Shown: piece by piece, positions 11,046-22,187 of the stretch
Layout of the letters: each line of letters opens with the position of its first letter
How positions within the stretch are numbered: the first letter of the stretch is position 1
Assembly: GCF_024139115.2 (NCBI RefSeq)
Contig: NC_085141.1
Span: forward strand, 171,442,994-171,506,993
DNA length: 64,000 bases
Direction of reading: 5' to 3'
From: Armigeres subalbatus
Taxonomy: Eukaryota > Arthropoda > Insecta > Diptera > Culicidae
Notes under the pieces: generated by a model
What the model was told of the DNA's origin: nothing
The model's database searches: none
Seen by the model: only the letters and a program-made list of their open reading frames with translations
Made by a program: the position numbers and the translations under genes

Positions 11046-12131
11046 TGTACTTTGTCTTTGACCCATTCATCACCAGTCCAACTTTTGCTGCTTCACGTTT
11101 CAGACGGGTGTACAGTTCTGCCACCTTTGCAAATGTTCGGCCGACAATGTCAATGTCATCCGCGAAACAAATAAATTGACTGGATCTGTTGAAAATCATA
11201 CCCCTGCTGTTACACCCGGCTCTCCGCCTGACACCTTCTAGCGCAATGTTGAACAATAGGCACGAAAGTCCATCACCTTGTCTTAGTCCCCGGCGCGATT
11301 CGAACGAACTGGAGTGTTCGCCCGAAATCTTCACACAGTTTTACACACCATCCACCGTTCCTTTGATCAGTCTGGTAAGCTTCTCAGGGAAGCTGTTCTC
11401 GTCCATAATTTTCCATAGCTCTACGCGGTCTATACTGTCGTATGCCGCCTTGAATTCAACGAGCAGATGATGCGTTGGGACCTGGTATTCACGGCATTTT
11501 TGAAGGATTTGCCGTACAGTAAAGATCTGGTCCGTTGTCGAGCGGCCGTCAACGAAGCCGGCTTGATAATGGTGACAGACGACGGAAGATGATCTGGGAT
11601 ATCACTTTGTAGGCGGCATTAAGGATGGTGATCGCTCGAAAGTTCTCACACTCCAGCTTGTCGCCTTTCTTGTAGATGGGGCATATAACTCCTTCCTTCC
11701 ACTCCTCCTGTTCAGTTGTTCAGCTGTTCAGTTTCCCAGATTCTGGCTATTAATTTGTGCAGGCAAGTGGCTAGCTTTTCCGGGCCCATCTTGATGAGCT
11801 CAGCTCCGATACCATCCTTACCAGCTGATTTATTGGTCTTTAGCTGTTGGATGGCATCCTTAACTTCCCTGGGGAAGGTGGGGGCTGGTTTGCTTCCATC
11901 GTCCGCTGGGCTGACGTAGTCATCTCCTCCGCTGCCTTGACTTTCACTGCCTGTACTCTCAGCGCCATTCAAATGTTCCTCGTAGTGCTGCTTCCACCTT
12001 TCGATCACCACACGTTCGTCCGTCAAGATGCTCCCATCCTTATCCCGGCTCATTTCGACTCGCGGCACGAAGCCTTTGCGGGATGCGTTGAGCTTCTGGT
12101 AGAACTTGCGTGTTTCTTAAGAACGGCGGGG
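11046..12131 (-). pseudogene. LINE-A copy 1, reverse transcriptase part
   Basis: Minus-strand frames give ERWKQHYEEHLNG, then [45 protein letters not shown].., RRGLRQGDGLSCLLFNIALE and FICFADDIDIVGRTF; the FADD box of the RT active site is intact. A stop and frameshift fall after IWETEQLNN, caused by a 16-nt duplication that is also present in copy 3 (39912-39950). The 3' side ends abruptly at KTKY and continues at 8298 beyond the inserted element. Pseudogene. Confidence 0.88.
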
Positions 12132-12225
12132 GTTTGCGCAGGTCCAATAAGTCGCCTATAAAAACAACCATTACGATCTAGGCAGCCCTACCGTCCTTCT
12201 TAGTCACACTTGGTCGACAACTAAG

Positions 12226-12368
12226 CTGCCGTAATCTGGAAAAGTGACGTAACAGCCATTTTACAACATGCATGTTTTCCATTTTTCTGTTAAAGAGCTC
12301 GATGAGTAGTACTCGTTAACACCATTTTTGGAAAATGGCATATACGTCACTTTTTCAGATTACGGCAG
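12226..12368. mobile_element. 143-bp MITE family M4, copy 1
   Basis: Termini CTGCCGTAATCTG and CAGATTACGGCAG, followed inward by AAAAGTGACGTA-type sequence. TAAG flanks both sides (12222-12225 and 12369-12372). The other copy, 58967-59109, is also 143 bp, in opposite orientation and flanked by AATT. Two independent 4-bp duplications argue for a DNA transposon group with 4-bp target sites. Confidence 0.88.
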
Positions 12369-12506
12369 TAAGGAGCTTTGCCCAAATCCAAACATTTCTA
12401 TTGGTCTCTTTAGGCTATATGTGTGCATGTGAGCGTGTATGTGTGTACAAAAAATACTGTGCCGTACGGCCGAACACTTTTACAGTCTCTTTACAGGCTT
12501 TACAGG

Positions 12507-12740
12507 CTGCCGCCCACATGGGTCTCAATTATGCACTGTTGGTTACTATCAACTCCCTAAAGCCAACATTTTGCGCTCCCGCAGGTGCGGATTCGCACTG
12601 CTACCGCCCACATGGGTCTCAATTATGCACTGTTGGTTACTATCAACTCCCCCCAAAGCCAACATTTTGCGCTCTCGCAGGTGCGGATTCGCTATACCAG
12701 CACCCAGACTGGTCCCAGTTTCGTATTGGATTCTTGATTT
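12507..12740 (+). repeat. 94-bp tandem monomers upstream of LINE-B endonuclease
   Basis: Units start at 12507 (CTGCCGCCCACATGGG) and 12601 (CTACCGCCCACATGGG), with a diverged, partial third unit from about 12695. They end about 90 bp before the endonuclease frame. The 200-codon ORF crossing them is periodic and not a gene. Position suggests a 5' UTR with promoter monomers, as known for some non-LTR elements; that role is inferred. Confidence 0.75.
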
Positions 12741-12825
12741 GTTCCCCTAAAATCCCATTTTCACACCGCATGAAAAAATATTTTATTTTGGGATTTTTAG
12801 GCCATTCTAGGCGACGAATAAATGA

Positions 12826-13572
12826 TCACGATTGGAAGCTAGGTTCATGGAACTGCATGTTGCTAGGCTTCGTAGGCTGCGACAAGATAATCTATGATGA
12901 ATTACATCCCCGCAACTTCGACGTCGTAGTGCTGTAGGAAATCTGCTGGACAGGACAGAAAGTGTGGAAATGCGGGCATCGAGCAGGTACCTTCTACCAA
13001 AGCTGTGTGGCACCAAACAAAGAGCCGGGAACCTGCTTCAAAGTGCTAGGCAAAATGCGCCAACGCGTGATTGGGTGGCAGCCAATCAACGCAAGCATGT
13101 GCAAGCTGAGGATAAAAGGCCGTTTCCTTACATATAGCATCATCAACGTGCACTGCCCACACGAAGGGAGATCCGACGACGAGAAAGAAGCGTTCTATGC
13201 ACAGCTGGAGCAGACATACGATGGATGCCCCTGCGGGACGTCGAAATCGTCATAGGTGACATGAACGCTCAGGTAGAAAGGGAGGAAATGTATAGACCGG
13301 TCATCAGACGGATAGTTCACACACCGTATCCAATGATAACGGCCAACGATGCATAAACTTGGCAGCCTCCCGCGGAATGGTAGTCCGAAGCACCTTCGTC
13401 CCCCGCAAAAATATCCACAAGGCTACATGGAGATCACCTAACCAAGAAACGGAAAACCAAATCGACCACGTTCTAATCGACGGTAAATACTTCTCCGACA
13501 TCACGAACGTACGCTCTTACCGCAGTGCGAATATTGAATCCGACCACTACCTCGTTGCAGTATGTCTGCGCT
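12826..13572 (+). pseudogene. LINE-B copy 1, apurinic-like endonuclease domain
   Basis: Frames read DWKLGSWNCMLLGF at the start, EICWTGQKVWKCG, MRQRVIGWQPINASMCKLR, YSIINVHCPHEG, VIGDMNAQV, then QIDHVLID and IESDHYLVAVCLR. The SWN, E, GDMNAQV, D/H and SDH elements are those of the exonuclease-endonuclease-phosphatase fold used by non-LTR elements to nick target DNA. A TAG stop at 12935-12937 precedes the catalytic EI, and frameshifts follow near 13230 and 13340. The frame is then cut at 13572 by a solo LTR. Confidence 0.85.
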
Positions 13573-13809
13573 AGTTTACTTTCTTAGTACGGAGTTCTTC
13601 AAAATTAAAGACACATATCGTTCTGCTTACCAACTAAGACTAATTTATTCATACGTTACTAACTATAATGAAACCTATCGCCAGTAAACAATCTACTCGT
13701 CCATTCAGCAAAATCAATCTCCATTGTAAACAATCCAATCTGGGTCACAGCAAAAGTGCTGATCGTGTTGACGCACCATCGCAGTTTCTACGTCTCTCAG
13801 TCGTTAACT
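13573..13809. mobile_element. solo LTR (237 bp) with CGCT target duplication
   Basis: It starts AGTTTACTTTC and ends TCGTTAACT, so termini are AGTT...AACT as in many Ty3/gypsy LTRs. CGCT lies at 13569-13572 and 13810-13813. Removing the LTR and one CGCT restores the LINE-B reading frame (CLR followed by SKLSTVYNT). No internal gag-pol remains, which indicates LTR-LTR recombination. Confidence 0.8.
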
Positions 13810-13813
13810 CGCT

Positions 13814-14127
13814 CAAAACTCTCTACGGTGTATAATACGCGTTGGAGTCGTCCGCCTCGGTTAAACATTGGGCGGCTGCAAGACGGTAGACTAGCCCAAG
13901 ACTACGCGCAGCAGCTGGAAGTGACACTCCCAACGGAAGAGCAGCTAGGCGCAGTGTCTCTTGAGAGATGGCTGGAGAAATATTCAATCCACCATTGGAA
14001 GCACCGCAACCGCTGCACTACGTACGGTGCCCCCGGATCAGAGAAACGACTGATATGATGGCGAATGTCAGCAGTTAGTTGAAGGGAAGAATGCAGCATG
14101 GGCGAGATTGCTGCAACACCGCACGAG
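13814..14127 (+). pseudogene. LINE-B copy 1, linker between endonuclease and RT
   Basis: Reads SKLSTVYNTRWSRPPRLNIG, then YAQQLEVTLPTEEQLGAVSL and, after a frame change, GKNAAWARLLQHRTRANE. LINE-A has the same kind of region at 40340-40640 (for example TTAQHLEAALPEE). It stops at about 14127 where a 2 kb insertion begins; the frame resumes at about 16165 with APYKQARNTQNLIF. Confidence 0.75.
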
Positions 14128-14299
14128 GGCGAACGAGGTGTAGTATATATATATGGACCAGGTTGAATGAAAATTCCATTTGTTCAAAAATGATAACAAA
14201 GAACTCGAAAATAAATAAAAATAATTAAATAAAGAAAATATAGATAATAATCAATAAAACTGCTCATCTGCATACGAACCTTTTTTCGACGGACGCGGA

Positions 14300-14466
14300 A
14301 CAAGGAGCTACCGCTCCGCTCTATTTAGTAGAGCGTTGGAGCCGACGTAAGGAACAGCTCCGCTTCGATCCGGGTAAGCGGGTGGCACCGCCCCCGGCAA
14401 TCGAAGCGTGGGAGCCGACGTGTGGACCAGCTCCGCTTCGATCCGGGTAAGCGGGTGGCACCGCCC
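14300..14466. repeat. 73-bp tandem array, left part
   Basis: GC-rich units containing CGATCCGGGTAAGCGGGTGG, then CACCGCCCCCGGCAATCGAA, begin at 14366 and 14439 (period 73). The array continues at 15957-16110 on the far side of an inserted element, again with period 73 (16006 to 16079). The short ORFs across it are repeat-derived. AT-rich filler lies between the LINE-B linker and this array (14128-14300). Confidence 0.85.
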
Positions 14467-15130
14467 CACAGAAGGACCAATCTTCAAAAAGACGGTCAAA
14501 AACCATTTTTTCAAAATGATCCAAATTGATAACTTGAGTCATGGGGTGTTAGTAGAATACTTGACGATGATGTTAACATAGTTTTGAGTCATTTTATTCG
14601 GGTGGATCTTACCTTTACAGTCAATACAAGTTGAGCATGTTGTCGATTTTTAATTCTGTTAAATCTTGTAACATTTATCTTACTGCTTCATTATGTTGGC
14701 CACGACGTATACATCACCCAAACCTATTATATTTGGCACCATCACAAAGTGTAGTCCAAAAACTAATAAAGCCACGCATATACGTTCGTAAATTATTTTT
14801 GATCGCGCAAAAAATACTCGGTCTTTATTATATATAAAATTATTATTGTATTATCTCCTTGCTATATTCATTGTGAAATTCAAAAAGGTACCCATCGGTA
14901 CCCATCAATGAAATTCACACTGTAGTTTCATTTTTTTGTAAGGAATCCAATCCTGCAGAAATTAGGTTCCGCCACCCTCCGCCCGCTCAGTTATTTCGGT
15001 TTTACTGACAGTGGTCATTTCGGTCTTGCCAATCAATTTTGATAAAAAGCAACGCACAATATGTTTTCTCTTCTCCTTCTACTTCTCATATGTCGCAATA
15101 CAATGGTGCGACATCAGCTGAAAATTGTCT

Positions 15131-15289
15131 AGGGGTCGTACACTTATTACGTAGACGTTATTTCTGGTTTTTTCAACCCTTCATGTAAGATTTCTTACAT
15201 ACAAATGATTTTTTTTATTTATATGTAGGTAAAACGACAGATCCCCCTCCCCCATCAGGGCATACGTAATATGTGTACGGCCCCCTAGT
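15131..15289. repeat. short element with AGGGG(G)CCGTACAC termini
   Basis: Left TAGGGGTCGTACACTTATTA and right TACGTAATATGTGTACGGCC are inverted; the middle holds CTTACAT/ATGTAAG motifs and a CCCCCTCCCCC run. Typical of a degraded foldback MITE. Confidence 0.6.
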
Positions 15290-15726
15290 ATCATTTGTTC
15301 TTGGCTCACGCATACTTTAATTAAGGAAATTCCACGTGATCATGAGTTTTTACAGGCACTTGCGCTCTGAGATTTTGAAAATATTGTTAAAGGAAGTAGG
15401 ACAACTATCAAGTCATGTCATGTTTAGTCGCAATGCAGGGAGAGTATTTAATTTGACCTCAACGTCTAATTTTCCATACTTACTCTGTAAAAAGATCATG
15501 AGTTTTTCACATGAACCGTAATATCAAGAAATGATTTGCGCCTCTACAGCTTTACTTTGTGTAGGAACGAAATAAAATCCATTCTATATGTTTACAATTT
15601 CTGATGATGGAATACATTTTTCCGTTAGCACTGCAGTGAGGCGACGACAGAAATTGGTAATTAAAGGAATACCTGTGAAAGTGCTCATAGAAATAGAACT
15701 CTACACTGGCGGCGCTAGCCATTGAT

Positions 15727-15803
15727 AATTGATGAGGCACCACTTGGTGCAAGCACGTTGTCTTTGAGAACGTTAGCGTGCTTGCGACGACTGGTGCCTC
15801 ACC
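15727..15803. repeat. hairpin element, copy 1 (second at 29600-29676)
   Basis: GAGGCACCACTTGGTGCAAG pairs with CGTGCTTGCGACGACTGG followed by TGCCTC. The copy at 29600-29676 has GAGCACCACTTGGCGTAAAA and CGTGCTTGCGACGAGTGG. The same loop sequence (CTTTG(A/G)GAAC) confirms common origin. Confidence 0.7.
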
Positions 15804-15956
15804 TCTCGTTCCGGTAGTGGATCTCTAGCTTACGGGTCGGTGATGTCGAGAGGATGAACCATCCATTCAATGAAATATAATAATATGTGGCCTGCTAGAC
15901 CATTTTATTCACTTCTAACATTTTTGACCGTCTTTTTTGGAATTGGTCCCACTGTG

Positions 15957-16110
15957 CGCCCTCGGCAATCGAAGCGTGGGAGCCAACGCAAGGATCAGCT
16001 CCGCTTCGATCCGGGTAAGCGGGTGGCACCGCCCCCGGCAATCGAAGCGTGGGAGCCAACTCGAGGATCAGCTCCGCTTCGAGTAAAATTGAAGTGTAGG
16101 AGCCGCGCCG
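15957..16110. repeat. 73-bp tandem array, right part
   Basis: Continuation of the array interrupted by the element at 14467-15956, with units at 16006 and 16079; the last is partial. It borders the resumed LINE-B frame. Confidence 0.8.
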
Positions 16111-16164
16111 ACGTTTCGACGCGAGAAGGCGATAGCAGGCCTAAGTGTATAATGGGCAGATTAC

Positions 16165-16744
16165 GACACGAGGCACCATACAAACAGGCGCGGAACACAC
16201 AAAACTTGATTTTCCAGAGGAAAAAGCGCCAGCAGGCGGTGAAGCGACGGAGCAACTGTACCGCGCTAATTACGCACGAAAGTTCTATGAGAAGTTAAAC
16301 CGTTCACGTAACTGCCACATGCCACAGCCCGATATGTGTAAGGACATAAACGGGAACCTTCTTACAAACGAGCATGGGGTGATCCGAAGGTGGCGTACCT
16401 GACTGTCAAATCGTATGTATTTTTCCTTCATTGATATTTAGCTCCCATATCCTCACCAGCAAAAGATGTTCCGGACAGCGACGACAGCGACAATCTTTAT
16501 CTAGTAACTAAAATGTCTTTTCCTGATGGTAATAAACCTAGGAGCACGCGCGCAGGACATGCGACTTTCAGCTCCGAATCTCCAGGAAATCCAGGAGGAG
16601 ATCGGCCGGCTGAAAACAACAAAGCCCCTGGAGTTGACCAACTACCAGGAGAGCTGTTTAAACACGGTGGTGAGGCACTGGCTAGAGCGCTGCACTGGGT
16701 AGTTACCAAGGTTTGGGAGGATGAGATTCTGCCGCAGGAGTGGA
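16165..16744 (+). pseudogene. LINE-B copy 1, N-terminal RT region
   Basis: Begins APYKQARNTQNLIFQRKKRQ, then in another frame YARKFYEKLNRSRNCHMPQP and NLLTNEHGVIRRWR. About 160 bp of unrelated sequence (16396-16555) follows, then KNNKAPGVDQLPGELFKHGG (the last residues lie in a shifted frame) and VTKVWEDEILPQEW. The frame is cut at 16744 and resumes at 20423 ([17 protein letters not shown]). Confidence 0.82.
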
Positions 16745-19700
16745 ATGTTGGCGGCTCAACCTTCAAATAAACGCTTACGGTATAACGAAAGCTTACGGTA
16801 TAAGTTCTACGGCAACTCTGGGAAATGATGTTTAGGGGTAGCCCCGACCCATTTTATGAAAAAGTGCAATTTTTATAGAGAACATCGAATCGAAACATCG
16901 AAAAAAAATGGTATATCGGAAATTTTTTTGATGGAACCAATCCATTTCATATTTTTTACATTTAACTTGGGAGTTTAATTTTATGGTAAAACATTGTACG
17001 GCATGTTTTAGTTCTATATATTTTTCACTGATGCTTTAAATGCCCTTGATTTTTCAATATATGTTTTTATTAATGCATCCTAAATGGGTATCCATAATAA
17101 TGCATTCGAAACTAAATACACTTGATAGATAGAGAATTTTATAACGAACATTTAGCTAAAAATAGGAACCTTCTATATCTATCCGTTTGAAAGTTATCCA
17201 CGATTTACTGCAGATTGGGATAAGACGTTTTGCAGTTCCAAATCATGATACATGGTTTTATAGTTCATGCGCAGACATGTGTTCATGTCTGTGGTTCATG
17301 TTTAAGTGAAGAAACGCCTACTTTTCCATACCAACAAAATGAGTGCTTTAATAGCCTTTTTGCAATTCCTGAACATAATACAGCCATAAAACGGCCTACT
17401 TTTCCATATGAACGAAATGTGTGCTTTAATGAACATTATGCAACTCAAATGGGTTGCATAATATTCATTATAACACTCATTTGGGTGCTATAATGAAAAA
17501 CCAACATCAGAACAGTAGTTACATGACTATATTTTGCTAAATTAGCTTGGGTAAGCGCTCAAATAGTGTATCCTATGTGCTTCGTAATAAATTAAATAGT
17601 TTGGTGGGCATGACATCGAAAATTTCCTAAGGCAAGTACATCTATCGCTTCACGGCTTATCGAACATTATGCAATGTGGCACGGTAACATGAAATTTGAT
17701 TGTTCTCCGCAGCAACATAATTTATTGGCAAGAATGATCATGTGGAGTAAATTTTGGTGTGCAATTGTGTACAATTTTGGTACAGATTTATCAAATTAAA
17801 GCCCATTTTCCGGGCAGGCAGCCTGTCTTGGTACAGTGATCACCACGTCACTATCCAAGCCGTTCCTGGGTGGACGTTAGGCATAGAATAACAGCGATTT
17901 CAACAATGCTTGTTCTCTCATATGGCCCTCTGCTAATCTTCAGTTTCTATTCATTTCACACTTGCCGCTCGCTTGCGGTGTCAATCGAATCTGTATCTTC
18001 ATTACTTTCATCTACTCCCTTTCGCTTTGAGTAGTATAATTATCACCGAAAAAAGCCAATAAATTAATTTCGATAATACTTATTTGAGTGTTATAATGGA
18101 AACCCAACAATGGAACAGCAGTAACATGACTATGACTACAAATTTCTTAATAAGTCTAGGTCAGTGTTCAAATAGTTCGATGGATAAGACTTCAAAACTA
18201 TCTGTGTAATGTTTCGCGATAGCATGGAAATTAATAGTTTTTTGTACCAACTTGATTTTTTGGCAAGAACGATCATGTGGATCCAACTAGATTATTTTGA
18301 TGTCGATGTATCACATTAAAGCTCATTTTACGTCATTGCAAATAATAATGTGTGAGCAACTAGTTCCAAAACTCGAATTTTAAGCATTCGTAGTATTTAT
18401 CCCATTTGGCAAGCCTCGTTGGATTAACGTATATCCGTGTTGAGAAAATCACCTTTTGGCAATTATTATCATTATTTTTTAGCATGTTGAAATCTTTAGC
18501 ATCTAACATTTTTGTATTTCTGGAACTAAGAACAATCTATACAGTATACTACACTCGTCTTAGACAGTTGAAGACATTCGACTAAAAGAGCTTGAATTTT
18601 TTTTCTGAATCTACACTAATAACAAGCTATTTTGCCTACGAATACTGAAACCGGAGTGTTCCAAAGAGTTATGTTGATACTTTCTGCTACGACCTTTAAC
18701 AATCTTGGTCTGCCTTTGAACCAAACTAAATATGTGCACTTGCTATACTGCAAGGCTCGCTCGCTGGATCGTTTGTAACACACAAACAAAGACATTTTGC
18801 GGCAATAAAATAATTTTTGTTGTTCCTGATGGTTGTGTCTTCATGCAGGAAACTCCAATCAAGTCCCAGAAACTTCAATAAGTTTTCTGCCACATTGTCT
18901 TCCAAGACTTTTTCAACCGCATTTTTTACTCTTAACATGTGCTGTTAATTTCTTGGTGTCTTCGAATTCCGTTTAATTTTTTTGACTCTGCACAATGACG
19001 TAGAATGAGCTTTAATATGATAAATCGAAATCAAAATGATCGAGTTGGATTTACTTCACACGATCGTTCTTGCCCAAAAATTCAAGTTGGTACAGAAAAC
19101 AATTTATTTCTACATATGTTATCGGATAACTTTGCACAGCTCGACAAACCATGACACAATATTCTGATCTGAAGTTCTGAAGTCATATCCATCAAATTAT
19201 TTGAACACTTACCTAGACTAATTAAGCAATTTGTAGTCAGTCATGTTACTGTTGTTCCATTGTTGGGTTTCCATTATAACATTCAAATAAGTGTTATAAT
19301 CAATTTTGCAATTCCTGATCATAATACCTGGTTTACAGTTGTCATTTGAGTGATAAAACGGCCTACTTTTCCATACCAACAGAATGGGTGCTTTAATGAT
19401 TATTATGCAACTCAAATGGGTTGCATAATATTCATTATAGCACTCATTTGGGTGCTATAATGAAAAACCTACATTGGGACAGTAGTTACTTGACTACATT
19501 TAGCTGAATTAGTTTGGGTGAGTGTTTAAATGGTGTACTCTAAGCGTCTCGTAATAAATGAAATGGTTTGTTGGACATAACATCACAATTTTCCAAAGGC
19601 AATCGCATCCATCGCAATTTGGCACGATAAGATGGAATCTTATTGTTCTCTGCGCAACATAATTTATTTGCATGAATGATCATGTGGAGTAAATTCGATT

Positions 19701-20422
19701 GTACAATTTTGGTATAGATTTATCATATTAAAGCCCATTTTTCGTCATTGCAAAAAATAGCGTGTGCAACTCGTTGCAAAACTCGATTTTTCAGCACTCG
19801 AAGTATTTATCCAACTCGGCTAGCCTCGTTGGATAAACGTACAACTCGTGCTGAAAAAATATCTTTTTGCAACTAGTAGCACAAACTACTATTTTGTGAC
19901 TCATTTGAATGGCTATAATAGTTATTAAAGGACTCATTTTGTTGGTATGGAGAAGTAGGCGGTTCTTCACTTAAACATGAACTGCAAAACCAGGTATCAT
20001 GATCTGGAATTGCAATACGTTTTTTCCTAATCTGCAGTAGATGGAAATTATGGAAACCTATTTTGGATGCATTAATCGAAAAACATATTGAAAAAAACAT
20101 CATTTCAGGGCATTTAAAGCATCAGTGAAAAATATATAGTCCTAAAACATGCCCTATCAATGTTTTACCATAAAGTTAAACTCCCAAGTTAAATGTAAAA
20201 AATATGGAATGGATTGGTTCCATCGAAACATTTTCCGATATACTATTTTTTTTTCGATGTTCCCTATAAAAAAGTACTTTTCTATAAAATACGTCAGGGC
20301 TACCCCAAAACATCATTTGCCAGAGTTGTCGTAGAACAATTTTTGTTTTGGTATATCCTAAGCATTCATTTGAAGGTTGATCCCCCAACACTTCAGACTT
20401 TGTCCAATTTTGGGACACCCTA
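16745..20422. mobile_element. 3.7 kb foldback element splitting LINE-B
   Basis: Outer arms of about 550 bp are inverted: 16746-17350 against 19905-20405 (for example CTCAACCTTCAAATAA and its partner TCAACCTTCAAATGAATGC on the other strand). Inner material repeats too: 17380-17560 and 19350-19530 are direct copies around CTCAAATGGGTTGCATAATA, and 18070-18300 is inverted relative to 19030-19290. No transposase is visible; ORFs inside are short. The right end carries an extra piece (20390-20422) missing on the left, so the left terminus is probably trimmed. Confidence 0.8.
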
Positions 20423-21470
20423 ATGGAAGGTGTCGTGTGTCCCATCTACAAAAAGGGCGATAAGCTGGATTGTAGCACCTACCGCGCAATCACATTGCTG
20501 AACGCCGTCTACAAGGTACTCTCCCAAATTTTATGCTGCCAATAAACACCAATTGAAAGAGAGTTCGTGGGGCAGTACCAGGCGGGATTTATGGTATTGC
20601 AGAAATGCCACGAATACAACGTACCCACACATCATCTATTTATCGACTTAAAAGCCGTATATGATACAATTGACCGGGACCAGCTATGGCAGCTAATGCA
20701 CGAAAACGGGTTTCCGGATAAACTAATACGGTTGATCAAGGCGACGATGTGAGCTGCTTAGTTCGAGTTTCAGGGGCATTCTCGAGTCCCTTCAAAACGC
20801 GCAGAGGGTTACGGCAAGGTGATGATCTTCCGTGTCTGCTATTCAACATCGTTTTGGAGGGAGTAATATGAAGGGCAGGGATTGACACGAGTGGTACGAT
20901 TTTCACAAAGTCCGTCCAGTTATTTGGTTTCGCCGACGACATTGATATTATGGCACGTAACTTTGAAAGGATGGAGGAAGCCTACATCAGACTGAAAAGT
21001 GAAGCTGAACGGATTGGACTAGTCATCAACACGTCGAAGACGAAGTACATGATAGGAAGAGGCTCAAGAGAGGACACCCACCCACCACGAGTTTCTATCG
21101 GTGGTGACGAAATCGAGGTGGTTGAAGAATTCGTGTACTTGCGCTCACTGGTGACCTCCGATAATGATACCAGCAGAGAAATTCGGAGACGCATAATGGC
21201 AAGAAATCGTACGTACTCTGGACTCCGCAAAATGCTCCGATCGATAGAGTTCGCCGCCGTACCAAACTGACTATCTACAAAACGCTAATTAGACCGGAAG
21301 TTTTTTTACGGACACGAGACCTGGACGATGCTCGTGGAGGAGCAATGCGTAATGGGAGTTTTCGAAAGGAAAGTGCTGGTAGGGTGCAAATGGCAGACGG
21401 TGCACTGGCGTCGCCGGAAGCAGCTGCTTCACTCGCCGACAGCGATCGCCTCGGATCCGTAGGTAGGAAT
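20423..21470 (+). pseudogene. LINE-B copy 1, reverse transcriptase core and C-terminal part
   Basis: Reads [69 protein letters not shown], then LFGFADDIDIMARNFERMEE with an intact FADD box, LVINTSKTKYMIG, and VVEEFVYLRSLVTSDNDTSR. Stops or frameshifts occur near 20540, 20750, 20870 and 21260-21330. After 21330 the frame continues as the antisense of nothing else recognisable: MGVFERK-type residues in a shifted frame. Sister copy: 45346-43811 on the other strand. Confidence 0.88.
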
Positions 21471-21700
21471 AGCACCACACAATACAAATCGCACTACCGA
21501 ACACAATCCGCGATGAGACACAGCACACACGTCTGGCTCGTTTGAACTATCGGCACGGAATGTTGACAAATATTTGTCATTACGACAAACAGTGTCTTGA
21601 TAGAAGGAAGTAAGTAATGATTTCTAAATATTTCATTTTCAGGTCACGTTTTCTAAAGTTTTTAGAAAATGTGGTTTTGAATGTACACACTAATTTTTAT

Positions 21701-22187
21701 CTACTCAGTGACTGATTAAAATTGTATTGCTGTCTCTTTTTTTCCCACGGAAGTTTTACTCAATTTTCATCTAAAGCTTTTGAAGGAAATTGAGTAAAAT
21801 TTCCGTGTGAAGAAAAGAAAGGGCAATACAATTTTACTCAGCCACAAAGTAGGTGAAAGTTGGCGTGTATGCATAATCACCAAATTCAACTGAAGGTTCT
21901 GCTTTTATCTTACAAAAAAAGTTGTATCATAGACGTGTACGTGTACTTTTTTGTAAGATAAAAGCAGAAATCATTATCTAGGAAATAAGTCTCATCTTCA
22001 GTTGAATTTGGTATGCATACACGCTAACTTTCACCTACTTTGTGACTGAGTAAAATTGTATTGCCCTCTCTTTTCTTCACAAGGAAATTTTACTCAATTT
22101 CCTTCAAAAGCTTCTGATGAAATTAGAGTAAAACTTCCGTGGGAAGAAAAGAAACAGCAATAAAATTTTAATCAGTCACTGAGTAGG
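21701..22187. mobile_element. 487-bp double-layer palindrome (hairpin of hairpins)
   Basis: The whole runs from CTACTCAGTGACTGATTAAA to its inverse ending CAGTCACTGAGTAG. Each ~150-bp outer arm is itself an inverted repeat: CACGGAAGTTTTACTCAATT pairs with AATTGAGTAAAATTTCCGTG. The centre is a third hairpin (CTGCTTTTATCTTACAAAAA against TTTTTTGTAAGATAAAAGCA). A single arm stands alone at 63153-63316. Confidence 0.88.

Larger units (their letters stand above)
14467..15956. mobile_element. 1.49 kb element with CACAG termini inside the 73-bp array
   Basis: Left end CACAGAAGGACCAATC followed by CAAAAAGACGGTCAAAAA; right end is the inverse (TTTTTGACCGTC... ATTGGTCCCACTGTG). CGCCC occurs on both sides and may be the target duplication. 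No transposase frame is present. It contains the smaller foldbacks at 15131-15289 and 15727-15803; the remainder is AT-rich and featureless. Confidence 0.75.

Noticed and set aside
12335..12937. 200-codon plus-strand ORF
   Set aside because: Its core is two copies of the 94-bp monomer upstream of LINE-B, and it runs out of frame into the endonuclease region.
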